Below, in pieces: positions 42,951-51,615 of a DNA stretch of 64,000 nt; the first letter of the stretch is position 1; every line of letters starts with the position of its first letter. The stretch comes from Neisseria dentiae (GTDB taxonomy: Bacteria; Pseudomonadota; Gammaproteobacteria; Burkholderiales; Neisseriaceae), in the NCBI RefSeq assembly GCF_014055005.1, contig NZ_CP059570.1, positions 1,054,001 through 1,118,000 on the forward strand, read 5' to 3'. The notes under the pieces were generated by a model. The model searched no databases and was not told the DNA's origin. It saw only the letters and a list, made by a program, of their open reading frames with translations. Position numbers and translations under genes: made by a program.

Positions 42951-43796
42951 ATGCTCAGCTACCGCCACGCTTTCCACGCCGGCAACCATGCCGATATGCT
43001 TAAACATTTCGTGCTCTACCTCACGCTCGAATATTTCAACCGCAAAGACAAGCCTTATTGGTATATCGACACCCACAGCGGCGCGGGTTTGTATGATTTG
43101 GGCGGCAGCGAAGCGCAGAAAGTGGGCGAATACAAACAAGGCATCGGGCGTTTGCAGCAGGCGCGGCAACTGCCCGAGCCGCTGCAAGCGTTTGCAGGCC
43201 GTCTGAAAAGCATTCTGCCGCAGCCCGGCCTTTATTGCGGCTCGCCGTGGCTAGCGCAGGCATTAACCCGCCCTGCCGACAAGCTGCGCCTGTTTGAGCT
43301 GCATCCGGCCGATTTCAAACATTTGCAGCACAATATGCAGGAAGCCCGCTTGGGCAGGCGCGGCCAAATCATGCAGGCCGACGGCTATCAGGGTTTGATT
43401 TCCCTGCTGCCGCCCCCGACCCGCCGTGCCGTGGTGCTTATCGACCCGCCCTACGAAGAAAAACAGGATTACGCGCGCGTGGCGCACACTTTAAAAGAAG
43501 CGCAAAAACGTTTCGAATCAGGCTGCTATTTAGTGTGGTATCCCTGCCTGAGCCGCGAAGAGAGCCGCAAACTGCCGCAGCAGCTAAGCAAACTTTCGCC
43601 CGAAAACTATTTGCAGGCCGAGCTTTATGTGCACGCGCCGCGCGCCGACGGCTTCGGCATGCACGGCAGCGGCATGTTCGTTATCAACCCGCCCTACCTG
43701 CTGGCACAGCAGTTGCAGGAAACCCTGCCCGCCCTCACCACCCTGCTCGCGCAAGACGAAAGCGCACGCTTCGTGCTGGATTATGCGGTTAAATAA
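42951..43796 (+). CDS. rlmJ: 23S rRNA (adenine(2030)-N6)-methyltransferase RlmJ
   Basis: A 281-residue methyltransferase, matching the 280 of E. coli RlmJ. It begins MLSYRHAFHAGNHADMLKH as in the family, and has YIDTHSGAGLYDL, the N6-adenine catalytic motif DPPYE at about residues 164-168, and HGSGMFVINPP. The frame is open from 42849; the ATG at 42951 is chosen from family alignment, although the only sequence in the ribosome-site position is a DUS (TTCAGACGGCCTCTTC), with no clear Shine-Dalgarno. Confidence 0.94.
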   Translation: MLSYRHAFHAGNHADMLKHFVLYLTLEYFNRKDKPYWYIDTHSGAGLYDLGGSEAQKVGEYKQGIGRLQQARQLPEPLQAFAGRLKSILPQPGLYCGSPWLAQALTRPADKLRLFELHPADFKHLQHNMQEARLGRRGQIMQADGYQGLISLLPPPTRRAVVLIDPPYEEKQDYARVAHTLKEAQKRFESGCYLVWYPCLSREESRKLPQQLSKLSPENYLQAELYVHAPRADGFGMHGSGMFVINPPYLLAQQLQETLPALTTLLAQDESARFVLDYAVK

Positions 43797-43825
43797 ACGC
43801 AGCCCGATAACTTAAGCTACATCAA

Positions 43826-43875
43826 AGGCCGTCTGAAAACAAACGCAGCAAAGCCCAAATGCGTTCAGACGGCCT
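43826..43875. terminator. inverted-DUS hairpin between rlmJ and the phosphohexomutase gene
   Basis: AGGCCGTCTGAA (43826-43837) and complement (43864-43875), with a 26-nt loop that is longer than usual. Confidence 0.6.
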
Positions 43876-43885
43876 CAGCGTGCTG

Positions 43886-43894
43886 TGCTACAAT
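43886..43894 (+). promoter_or_regulatory. extended -10 promoter
   Basis: TGC-TACAAT (TACAAT 43889-43894) 41 bp before the phosphohexomutase start; same form as the pnuC promoter. Confidence 0.45.
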
Positions 43895-43935
43895 CGGCCA
43901 AGCTTCTGTTTATAAAACTCAACAAAGGAAAAATC

Positions 43936-45318
43936 ATGGCAACCATCGCCCGCGACATCTTCAAAGCCTACGATATCCGCGGCATCGTCGGCAAAACCCT
44001 CACCAACGAAGCCGCCTACCTAATCGGCAAGGCCATCGCCGCCCGCGCCGCCGCACAAGGTATCAAAAAAATCGCCCTCGGCCGCGACGGCCGCCTCAGC
44101 GGCCCCGAGCTGATGGAAAACATCTCGCGCGGCTTCACCGAAAGCGGCATCGACGTACTCAACGTCGGCATGGTTGCCACGCCCATGCTCTATTTCGCCG
44201 CCATTCAGGAATGCGGCGGCAGCGGCGTGATGATTACCGGCAGCCACAACCCGCCCGACTACAACGGCTTCAAAATGATGCTCGGCGGCGACACGCTGGC
44301 GGGCGAAGCCATTCAGGAACTGCTCGCCGCCATCGAAAACGACCGCTTCGTCAGCGGCGCAGCGGCAGGCAGCGTGAGCGGAAAAGACATTTTCCCGCAA
44401 TATCTCGAAACCATCGTCGGCCACATCAAGCTCAAACGCCCGATGAAAATCGTTGCCGACGCAGGCAACGGCGTGGCCGGCGCATTCGCAGGCACGCTCT
44501 ACCGCGCGCTCGGCTGCGAAGTAACCGAACTCTTCTGCGATGTTGACGGCAACTTCCCCAACCACCACCCCGACCCCGCCAAGCCCAAAAACCTGCAAGA
44601 CGTGATTAACGAGCTGAAAAACAGCGATGCCGAAATCGGCCTGGCTTTCGACGGCGACGGCGACCGCCTGGGCCTGGTAACCAAAGAAGGCAACATCATC
44701 TACCCCGACCGCCAACTGATGCTGTTCGCCCAAGACGTCTTAAGCCGCAACCCCGGCGCGAAAGTGATTTTCGACGTAAAATCCACCCGCCTCTTGGCAC
44801 CGTGGATACGCGAACACGGCGGCGAACCGGTTATGGAAAAAACCGGCCACAGCTTCATCAAATCTTCGATGAAGAAAAACGGCGCGCTGGTGGCGGGCGA
44901 AATGAGCGGCCACACCTTCTTTAAAGAGCGCTGGTTCGGCTTCGACGACGGCCTTTATGCAGGCTGCCGCATGTTGGAAATCCTATCCGCTTCCGACAAC
45001 CCCTCCGCCGTGCTCAACGCCCTGCCGCAAAGCATTTCCACCCCCGAAATCAACATCGACCTGCCCGAAGGCAGCAACGGCCACCAAGTGATTGAAGAAT
45101 TGGCGAAAACCGCAAAATTCGACGGTGCCGCCGAAATCATCACCATCGACGGCCTGCGCGTAGAGTTCGCCGACGGCTTCGGCCTGATGCGCGCCTCCAA
45201 TACCACGCCCGTGTTGGTGCTGCGTTTCGAAGCCGACAGCGAAGAAGCCATCGGCCGCATTCAAAACCAGTTTAAAGCCGTGATCGAAAGCAACCCCGCG
45301 CTGCATTGGCCGCTGTAA
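43936..45318 (+). CDS. pgm: phosphoglucomutase/phosphomannomutase
   Basis: A 460-residue alpha-D-phosphohexomutase, the length of neisserial Pgm. It starts IARDIFKAYDIRGIVGKTL and has the catalytic phosphoserine loop GVMITGSHNPPDYNGFKM, the metal loop AFDGDGDRLG and the sugar-specificity loop GEMSGHTFFKERW. GEMSGH is the form seen in dual-specificity (glucose/mannose) enzymes. In Neisseria this enzyme feeds lipooligosaccharide and glycan synthesis. AACAAAGGAAAAATC provides the ribosome site. Confidence 0.95.
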   Translation: MATIARDIFKAYDIRGIVGKTLTNEAAYLIGKAIAARAAAQGIKKIALGRDGRLSGPELMENISRGFTESGIDVLNVGMVATPMLYFAAIQECGGSGVMITGSHNPPDYNGFKMMLGGDTLAGEAIQELLAAIENDRFVSGAAAGSVSGKDIFPQYLETIVGHIKLKRPMKIVADAGNGVAGAFAGTLYRALGCEVTELFCDVDGNFPNHHPDPAKPKNLQDVINELKNSDAEIGLAFDGDGDRLGLVTKEGNIIYPDRQLMLFAQDVLSRNPGAKVIFDVKSTRLLAPWIREHGGEPVMEKTGHSFIKSSMKKNGALVAGEMSGHTFFKERWFGFDDGLYAGCRMLEILSASDNPSAVLNALPQSISTPEINIDLPEGSNGHQVIEELAKTAKFDGAAEIITIDGLRVEFADGFGLMRASNTTPVLVLRFEADSEEAIGRIQNQFKAVIESNPALHWPL

Positions 45319-45355
45319 AACCGTTTTAAACCGATAACCGGTTTGATATGGCTTT

Positions 45356-45399
45356 CAGGCCGTCTGAAAACAAGCGAAGCGCAGTTTTCAGACGGCCTG
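45356..45399. terminator. inverted-DUS hairpin after pgm
   Basis: CAGGCCGTCTGAAAAC and complement with a 12-nt loop, 37 bp past the stop. Confidence 0.75.
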
Positions 45400-45408
45400 A
45401 ATATTTTT

Positions 45409-45585
45409 ATAGTGAATTCAACTAAGAAACCCCATGCCGTCATTCCCGCTCAGGCGTGAATCCAAAGGTTTGGGGTTGCTGTAATCTCAAAATATTCCTG
45501 AAAATCTGAAGTCTGGATTCCCGCCTGCGCGGGAATGACGACAGGGAAATATTTACTGCATATCTGAACAATTTTGCAAAGGTTC
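45409..45585. repeat. chimeric repeat: Correia-like end plus dRS3 pair (copy H)
   Basis: Begins TATAGTGAATTCAAC (45409-45423), which resembles a Correia end, then two dRS3 units (45442-45461 degenerate, 45517-45536 perfect), and finishes TTTTGCAAAGGTTCC like the GAGACC-type elements. It seems to be a recombinant of two repeat families. Confidence 0.7.
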
Positions 45586-45626
45586 CAAAGCTTTCAAAAT
45601 ATCATGCAAAACCCGCCGGTTTCCGT

Positions 45627-46451
45627 TTATCCCCGCCCCAATCCGCGCTCGAAATCTTCCAGCATATCCAGCTCGAAACGGCTGAAGCCCGCCCGTTCGC
45701 GCGCTTCGATATTCACATAACCCCTGAAAATAAACAGGTCGTAGCGCGAAATCAGCATGCGGAACAATGCCACCGGTTCCAAACCGCGCTCGGCGCACAG
45801 ATATTGATACCAATGATTGCCGATTTGCACATGGCCCACTTCGTCGCGGTAGATAATATCCAGCACGGCGCAGGTTTCGGCATCGCCTTTCTGCTCCACT
45901 TTGGCGCGGATGGCGGGGGTAACGTCCAGCCCGCGCGCTTCGAGCACACGGGGCACCAAGGCCATGCGCAGCAGCGGGTCGAATGCGGTTTTATAGGCCA
46001 TGTCCCACAAATGGTTGTGTGCCTCGAAATCGCCGTAATCAAAACCATGCGCCTGCAAGCGCGCGCGCATCAGCCTGAAATGGCCGGCCTCTTCTTGAGC
46101 CACGCGTATCCAGTCGGCGGTAAATGCTGCGGGCAGGGTGCGGAAGCGGTAGGCCGCATCGAGCGCCAGATTCACGGCGTTGAATTCGATGTGGCAGATT
46201 GCGTGCAGCATCGCCGCGTAGCCTTCGGGCGTATTCATTTTGCGCGGGCGCACGGCATTGGCCGGCACCAGCCGGGGCTTGGCCGGTCGTCCGGCGAAAC
46301 GGAAATCTTCGGGGGCTTCTGCGGGCGCGTTATCCAGCAGGCCGTCTGAAAAAGCGGCGGATATTTCATCGGTTAAACGGCATTTTGCTTCAGGATCGCA
46401 TTCGTTTAACGCAGATAAAAGCGCGGGAAAAACGGATTGTGTTGTATTCAT
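45627..46451 (-). CDS. DUF455 ferritin-like protein
   Basis: A protein of 274 residues from the ATG at 46451 (277 if the ATG at 46460 is used). The core shows the carboxylate/histidine pattern of a ferritin-like di-metal site: HAICHIEFNAVNLALDAAYR, VAQEEAGHFRLMRARLQ and YRDEVGHVQIGNHWYQY. These E-x-H and E-x2-H repeats are the DUF455 hallmark; the family's reaction is unknown, though a hydroxylase or oxidase is plausible. A TATAAT lies within about 10 bp of the possible starts on the minus strand, so the transcript may have almost no leader. Confidence 0.88.
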   Translation of the reverse strand: MNTTQSVFPALLSALNECDPEAKCRLTDEISAAFSDGLLDNAPAEAPEDFRFAGRPAKPRLVPANAVRPRKMNTPEGYAAMLHAICHIEFNAVNLALDAAYRFRTLPAAFTADWIRVAQEEAGHFRLMRARLQAHGFDYGDFEAHNHLWDMAYKTAFDPLLRMALVPRVLEARGLDVTPAIRAKVEQKGDAETCAVLDIIYRDEVGHVQIGNHWYQYLCAERGLEPVALFRMLISRYDLFIFRGYVNIEARERAGFSRFELDMLEDFERGLGRG

Positions 46452-46671
46452 GTGATACATTATAACGGTAAACGGGCTTTAAATTCAGGTTAAACAGCGG
46501 GCCGTTTTGCGCCTGCCTATAAGCATTTAGGTTTTCAGACGGCCTTTACACAGGAACAAGCCGCGTTTTGCGGCACACCAAAGTATTGTATTTCCCGCCC
46601 GAAGGCTTAAGATACGCCTTACCAATCTGCGGGAATCAGATTGATTTTCTTCCTGAAAGGAATATTTCACT

Positions 46672-47289
46672 ATGCAGAAAAAACAAATGTTCGCCACTTT
46701 CGCCGCTATGCTTGCCTTAGGCATCGGCAGCGCGCACGCAGGCGCAATCGATGCGCTGAAAAAATTCAACGCCGATGCCGACGGTATCAGCGGCAGCTTT
46801 ACCCAAACCGTAAAGAGCAAAAAGAAAACCCAAACCACCAACGGCACGTTCCAGATTCTGCGCCCCGGCCTGTTCAAATGGCAATATACCAGCCCCTACA
46901 AGCAAACCATTGTGGGCGACGGCAAAACCATCTGGCTTTATGATGTCGATCTGGCACAGGTAACCAAATCATCGCAAGACCAAACCATAGGCGACAGCCC
47001 CGCCGCGATTCTGTCTAACAAATCCGCGCTCGACAGCAGCTATTCGCTGAAAGAAGACGGCTCTGCCGGCGGCATCGATTATGTGCGCGCGCTGCCCAAG
47101 AAAAACAACGCGGGCTACCAATATATCCGCATCGGCTTCAAAGGCGACGCGCTGGCCGCCATGCAGTTGAAAGACAGCTTCGGCAACGAAACCACCATCC
47201 GCTTCAACAACGTCAACATGAAACCCAACCTCGCGCGCAGCGCGTTCTCTTTCACGCCACCCAAAGGCGTGGACGTGTTGAGCAATTAA
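46672..47289 (+). CDS. lolA: outer-membrane lipoprotein carrier protein LolA
   Basis: A 205-residue periplasmic chaperone that ferries lipoproteins from LolCDE to the outer membrane. Signal peptide ends near residue 23 (SAHA/GAIDALKKF). The LolA fold shows ISGSFTQTVKSKKKTQTTNG, RPGLFKWQYTSPYKQTIVGD and DGKTIWLYDVDLAQVT, with the hydrophobic-cavity aromatics. ftsK, often upstream in other bacteria, is not present. It is followed by an inverted-DUS terminator. Confidence 0.95.
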   Translation: MQKKQMFATFAAMLALGIGSAHAGAIDALKKFNADADGISGSFTQTVKSKKKTQTTNGTFQILRPGLFKWQYTSPYKQTIVGDGKTIWLYDVDLAQVTKSSQDQTIGDSPAAILSNKSALDSSYSLKEDGSAGGIDYVRALPKKNNAGYQYIRIGFKGDALAAMQLKDSFGNETTIRFNNVNMKPNLARSAFSFTPPKGVDVLSN

Positions 47290-47308
47290 GCGCAAACAAC
47301 CGCCTCTC

Positions 47309-47336
47309 AGGCCGTCTGAAAGTTTTCAGACGGCCT
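47309..47336. terminator. inverted-DUS terminator after lolA
   Basis: AGGCCGTCTGAAA and complement with a 2-nt gap, 19 bp past the lolA stop. Confidence 0.82.
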
Positions 47337-47342
47337 TTGCGC

Positions 47343-47348
47343 TATAAT
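47343..47348 (+). promoter_or_regulatory. mutL -10 box
   Basis: TATAAT 39 bp before the mutL start, directly after the DUS hairpin. No good -35 at 16-18 bp; the DUS occupies that position. Confidence 0.4.
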
Positions 47349-47386
47349 CCGCCCACCCGTTCCAACTTTGCAACAGAAAGCCGCAC

Positions 47387-49375
47387 ATGAAACGCATCGC
47401 CGCCCTGCCCGATCATCTTGTCAACCAAATCGCCGCCGGCGAAGTGGTGGAACGCCCCGCCAACGCGCTGAAAGAAATCGTTGAAAACAGCATCGACGCA
47501 GGCGCCACGGCGGTAGAAGTGGAGCTTTCCGGCGGCGGCATACGCCAAATCCGCGTGAGCGACAACGGCAGCGGCATCCACGCCGACGATATCGCCCTCG
47601 CCCTGCACCGCCACGCCACCAGCAAAATCCAAACCCTCAGCGATTTGGAACACGTTGCCAGCATGGGTTTCCGCGGCGAAGGCCTGGCCAGCATCGCCTC
47701 GGTGAGCCGCCTCACACTTACCAGCCGCACGCCCGATAGCGCACACGCCAACCAAGTGAAAGCCGAAGACGGCAAACTCAGCAGCCCCGCCGCCGCCGCC
47801 CACCCCGTCGGCACCACCGTGGAAGTGGCCGAACTGTTTTTCAACACCCCCGCGCGGCGCAAGTTTTTGAAATCGGAAAACACCGAATACGCCCACTGCG
47901 CCACCATGCTCGAGCGCCTCGCGCTGGCGCACCCGTACATCGCCTTTTCGCTCAAGCGCGACGGCAAACAGGTATTCAAATACCCCGTGCAGAGCCAAAA
48001 CGAGCGCATTGCCGCCATTGTCGGCCAAGATTTTCAGACGGCCTCCATCGAAATCGACAGCGGCGCAGGCACCATGCACCTCTACGGCGCCATCGCCAAA
48101 CCCACTTTTGCCAAAGGCCGTGCCGACAAACAATACTGCTTCGTCAACCGCCGCTTCGTGCGCGACAAAGTGATGCTGCACGCCGTCAAACAAGCCTACC
48201 GCGACGTGCTGCACAACGCCGTTACCCCTTCATTCGTGCTGTTTCTCGACCTGCCGCCCGAAGCGGTTGATGTAAACGTGCACCCCACCAAAACCGAAAT
48301 CCGCTTCCGCGACAGCCAGGCCGTGCACCAGCTCGTGTTCCACACGCTCGATAAAGCGCTGGCCGCCACCCGCGCCGACCAAACCGAAAGCGTCGGCAAC
48401 GCAGGCAGCATTTTGGGGCTGGCAACCCAAAGGCCGTCTGAAAGCCCGGAAAACCTTTCGGAAACATCGTTCCCGCACGGTTCATCCCCAAGCGGCCTGC
48501 AAGCCGCACCGCAACAGCAAACCTTTGGCGGCTTCGGCGGCGCAAAATCCGCACCCGCACCCTATTCCGCCGCCCGTGCGCCCGCGCAGCGCGGCTTGTC
48601 GTTACAGGAAAGCCGCGCCGCACTCGACACCTATGCCGAACTCTACCGCCGCACCGAAACCGACGACGACATCGAATTAAGCCAATTCGAGCAGGCGCGC
48701 TTCGGCGGTAATGCGCCGCCTGCTTTTTCAGACGGCCACCAAACCGCCCGCGACACCGGCAACGGCGAAGCAGCGCAGGCCGGAAACAGCCCCCCTTTGG
48801 GTTTCGCCATCGCCCAACTGCTGGGCATCTATATTCTCGCCCAAGCCGAAGACAGCCTGCTGCTCATCGATATGCACGCCGCCGCCGAGCGCGTGAACTA
48901 CGAAAAAATGAAAGCCCAGCGCGAAAAACTCGGCAGCCTGCAAAGCCAGCGGCTGCTGCTGCCCGTAACCTTTCAGGCCAGCCACGAAGAAACCGCCGCC
49001 CTCGCCGACCACGGCGAAGCCCTGCGCCCGTTCGGATTGGAGCTGTCCGACATGGGGGGCAACACCATCGCCGTGCGCGCCGTGCCCGCCATGCTCGGCA
49101 AAAGCGACGTGGCAGCCCTCGCCCGCGACATGCTGCGCGAAATCGCCCAAGTCGGCAGCAGCCGCGCAGTCGAAGCGCGCGAAAACCAAATCCTCTCCAC
49201 CATGGCCTGCCACGGATCCATCCGCGCCGGCCGCCGCCTGACCCTGCCCGAAATGAACGCCCTGTTGCGCGATATGGAAAACACCCCCCGCAGCAACCAG
49301 TGCAACCACGGCCGCCCCACTTGGGTGAAACTTACGCTGAAAGAATTGGACGCGTTGTTTTTGCGCGGGCAATGA
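47387..49375 (+). CDS. mutL: DNA mismatch repair protein MutL
   Basis: A 662-residue MutL. The GHKL ATPase domain has NQIAAGEVVERPANALKE, VSDNGSGI and MGFRGEGLASIASVSR. A Gln/Pro/Ala-rich linker (about residues 345-460) carries two in-frame DUS. The C-terminal domain has the endonuclease motif DMHAAAERVNYE (DxHA-x2-E-x4-E with Met in place of Gln), plus CHGSIRAGRR and CNHGRPTW. Neisserial MutL is known to nick DNA, unlike E. coli MutL, and these motifs agree. mutS and mutH are not in the window. Confidence 0.97.
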   Translation: MKRIAALPDHLVNQIAAGEVVERPANALKEIVENSIDAGATAVEVELSGGGIRQIRVSDNGSGIHADDIALALHRHATSKIQTLSDLEHVASMGFRGEGLASIASVSRLTLTSRTPDSAHANQVKAEDGKLSSPAAAAHPVGTTVEVAELFFNTPARRKFLKSENTEYAHCATMLERLALAHPYIAFSLKRDGKQVFKYPVQSQNERIAAIVGQDFQTASIEIDSGAGTMHLYGAIAKPTFAKGRADKQYCFVNRRFVRDKVMLHAVKQAYRDVLHNAVTPSFVLFLDLPPEAVDVNVHPTKTEIRFRDSQAVHQLVFHTLDKALAATRADQTESVGNAGSILGLATQRPSESPENLSETSFPHGSSPSGLQAAPQQQTFGGFGGAKSAPAPYSAARAPAQRGLSLQESRAALDTYAELYRRTETDDDIELSQFEQARFGGNAPPAFSDGHQTARDTGNGEAAQAGNSPPLGFAIAQLLGIYILAQAEDSLLLIDMHAAAERVNYEKMKAQREKLGSLQSQRLLLPVTFQASHEETAALADHGEALRPFGLELSDMGGNTIAVRAVPAMLGKSDVAALARDMLREIAQVGSSRAVEARENQILSTMACHGSIRAGRRLTLPEMNALLRDMENTPRSNQCNHGRPTWVKLTLKELDALFLRGQ

Positions 49376-49440
49376 ACCGCAGCGGCAATTGTGAAACAGT
49401 CTTTATATCTAATCCACTTAAGAAAAAGCACACGCGCAAT

Positions 49441-49464
49441 ACTCGGGCTTGGCCCGAGTATGAC
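49441..49464. repeat. single ACTCGGG-type unit
   Basis: ACTCGGGCTTGGCCCGAGTATGAC, one half of the paired element found elsewhere. Confidence 0.65.
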
Positions 49465-49548
49465 GAAACTGTTACTAAACAAGTGGTTTAACTATATCTG
49501 TACTGCCGGTGGCTTGCTGCCTTGTGCCGAAGTGTGGATTCGCCATAC

Positions 49549-49611
49549 AAAATGCGTTCAGGCCGTCTGAAAAGCTTCAAATCACCTTTTCAGACGGCCT
49601 GAACGCATTTT
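49549..49611. terminator. long inverted-DUS terminator, convergent
   Basis: 26-bp arms (AAAATGCGTTCAGGCC-GTCTGAAAAG, 49549-49574, and complement 49586-49611) between mutL and the CdsA-like gene. The longest DUS hairpin in the window; serves both strands. Confidence 0.9.
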
Positions 49612-49622
49612 TATAACGTCCG

Positions 49623-50591
49623 CTAACCGTTCCAAAAATACCGCACGATATGAAAAAACACCGGTGCGGCAAAACAGATGGAATCCACACGGTCGAGCAT
49701 ACCGCCGTGGCCTTGAATCATATTGCCCCAGTCTTTTACACCGTGGTCGCGCTTGATGGCCGACATCACCAGGCCGCCGAAAAAGCCCATCAGGCAGATA
49801 ATCAAACCGATTAAGCCGGCCTGCCAGGCTGTGAACGGGGTAATCGGCGCCATCAGCACGGCCAGCAGCGTGGCCGAGGCAATCCCGCCCACCGTGCCCG
49901 CCACGGTTTTGGAAGGCGAGAGAGCGGGCATGATTTTGCGCCTGCCTATGGTTTTGCCCCAAATATATTGCAAAACGTCGCTCGACTGCACCACGCCTAT
50001 CATAAAAATCAGCAGCAACACGTTTTGCCCGGGCGCAAAGCCCTCCAAGCGCAGGTTCATCAACGCCGGAACGTGCGAGAGGCAGAAAACGGCAATCATC
50101 GCCGCCCATTGTGTTTTGGCGGTGCGTTGCAGAAAGTCTTCGGTTTTGCCGCTCAGGCTGGCGATAATCGGCAGCAGCAAAAAGCCGTAAACCGGAATAA
50201 AAATTGAAAACATGCCGTACCATTCGGTGTAAACGAAATAATATTGCACGGGCAGCAACACATAAAAACACACCAGCATCACGTTGTAGTCGCTGCGGCG
50301 TTTATAAACCAGCGTGAGAAACTCGCGCAGCGCCGCAAACGAAATCAGAAAAAACAGAATCACGGTGCCGGTTTTGCCGAACCAGAAAGCCAGCAGCAGC
50401 ACCAGCGTCATCACCCACCACGCATACACGCGGGCGTTGAGGTTGGCGATGGTGGCGTTGCCCGTGCCTTTTTTGCGTTTCAGCCACTGCCCGATAACGC
50501 TGGCCAACACCAGCACGGCGAATATGCCCGTGAAAATCCAGCCGGCCTGCGGCGGAATATGCGGCGAAACGGTGGAAACAAACGGATTCAT
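49623..50591 (-). CDS. CdsA-like phosphatidate cytidylyltransferase
   Basis: A 322-residue membrane protein with about eight transmembrane segments. The CdsA signature is present in the C-terminal half: DVLQYIWGKTIGRRKIMPALSPSKTVAG and the following GFFGGLVMSAIKRDHGVKDWG then HGGMLDRVDSI. It activates phosphatidate to CDP-diacylglycerol. Its start (ATG 50591, chosen over an upstream Met in frame) overlaps the stop of the acyltransferase gene by 4 bp. Together with the CDP-alcohol transferase it looks like a second CdsA, since the housekeeping cdsA usually sits with uppS/dxr; that copy is not in this window. Confidence 0.88.
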   Translation of the reverse strand: MNPFVSTVSPHIPPQAGWIFTGIFAVLVLASVIGQWLKRKKGTGNATIANLNARVYAWWVMTLVLLLAFWFGKTGTVILFFLISFAALREFLTLVYKRRSDYNVMLVCFYVLLPVQYYFVYTEWYGMFSIFIPVYGFLLLPIIASLSGKTEDFLQRTAKTQWAAMIAVFCLSHVPALMNLRLEGFAPGQNVLLLIFMIGVVQSSDVLQYIWGKTIGRRKIMPALSPSKTVAGTVGGIASATLLAVLMAPITPFTAWQAGLIGLIICLMGFFGGLVMSAIKRDHGVKDWGNMIQGHGGMLDRVDSICFAAPVFFHIVRYFWNG

Positions 50592-51268
50592 ACCGCGCCC
50601 TCCTCTTGTTGTCGGCACGCCTGCTGTTTTTCGGGCGGCGCCAGCGAGAGCAAAGCATTACGGCTGCGTTTCAAAAAGGCTTCTTTGCCCTCGCCCTCAT
50701 GCAGGCGCACGGCTTCGCCTATGTTCACGTCGCACAGCAGCGGCACGGGCAGAAACGTGCCTTTGGGCAGCACATGGTTGATGTTGTTGATCCACATCGG
50801 TACAAAACATACATCGGGATTGGCCGCCGCCAAGTGGTAGATGCCGCTTTTAAACGGCAACAGCACCACATCGTCATCGGTGTTGCGCGTGCCTTCGGGG
50901 AAAATAATCAGCGAATCGCCGTTTTGCAGCGCTTCGGTCATCTGTTCGGTAACCGCCTGCGGGTTGCCGCCGTTGCGCGGAATCAACAGAGCGTTGAATA
51001 CGCGCCTGATAATGAAACGCTTCAGGCGGTTGGTCAGCCAATAGTCGGCACCGGCCACCGGCCGCACGCGCATACGCCAGCGGCGCGGCAGCGAAATCCA
51101 CACCAACACGAAATCGCCGTGGCTGCCGTGGTTGGCGTAATACACTTTTTTCTCGGGGTTGAAAGCCAGGCTGCCTGCCGCTTTCGGCCTCACGCCGGTT
51201 AAAAACGACACAAACAGGCACAAACCCTGGTCGGTTAACCAGGCAAGATGTTTTTTCAGAAATTCCAT
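50588..51268 (-). CDS. PlsC-like 1-acylglycerol-3-phosphate acyltransferase
   Basis: A 226-residue acyltransferase. Catalytic HX4D motif within NHGSHGDFVLVW, the second motif around NALLIPRNGGNPQAV, and the phosphate-binding FPEGTRNTDD are intact. The N-terminus has one hydrophobic helix. The ATG at 51268 (MEFLKKHLAW) is chosen over the longer frame to 51298. The gene is translationally coupled (ATGA) to the CdsA-like gene. The housekeeping plsC might be elsewhere, so the acyl or backbone specificity is open. Confidence 0.88.
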   Translation of the reverse strand: MEFLKKHLAWLTDQGLCLFVSFLTGVRPKAAGSLAFNPEKKVYYANHGSHGDFVLVWISLPRRWRMRVRPVAGADYWLTNRLKRFIIRRVFNALLIPRNGGNPQAVTEQMTEALQNGDSLIIFPEGTRNTDDDVVLLPFKSGIYHLAAANPDVCFVPMWINNINHVLPKGTFLPVPLLCDVNIGEAVRLHEGEGKEAFLKRSRNALLSLAPPEKQQACRQQEEGAV

Positions 51269-51357
51269 GTTTCTCCCTTTTGGATTCCCGCTATACAAAA
51301 TCTTCGTTTTACCGCTGCGGCATCGGCGCGTATGCCGTTATACAGAAATTAAAGGCC

Positions 51358-51565
51358 GAGACCTTTGCAAACTGCCTTCGGGCCGTCTGAAATGTTTGAT
51401 TTCGTCATTCCCGCGCAGGCGGGAATCCAGATAGAAAAATTTAAGTATCGATTAAACAAATACTTGGGTTCCAAGCGTCTGGATTTCCGCCTATACGGGG
51501 ATAGCGCAGCGGACTTGCGAAGCTAATGACGGCAGATAAACTTTTTTGGGTTTTGCAAAGGTCTC
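51358..51565. repeat. dRS3-type element (copy I) inside the lipid gene cluster
   Basis: Ends GAGACCTTTGCAAA (51358-51371) and TTTTGCAAAGGTCTC (ending 51565). The left dRS3 unit 51407-51426 is perfect; the right one is disrupted by an insertion (TATACGGGGATAGCGCAGCG). It lies between the CDP-alcohol transferase and acyltransferase genes. Confidence 0.85.
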
Positions 51566-51615
51566 AGGCCGTCTGAACACACAATCGGCCGCCGCTTCTT
51601 TCAGACGGCCTGATG

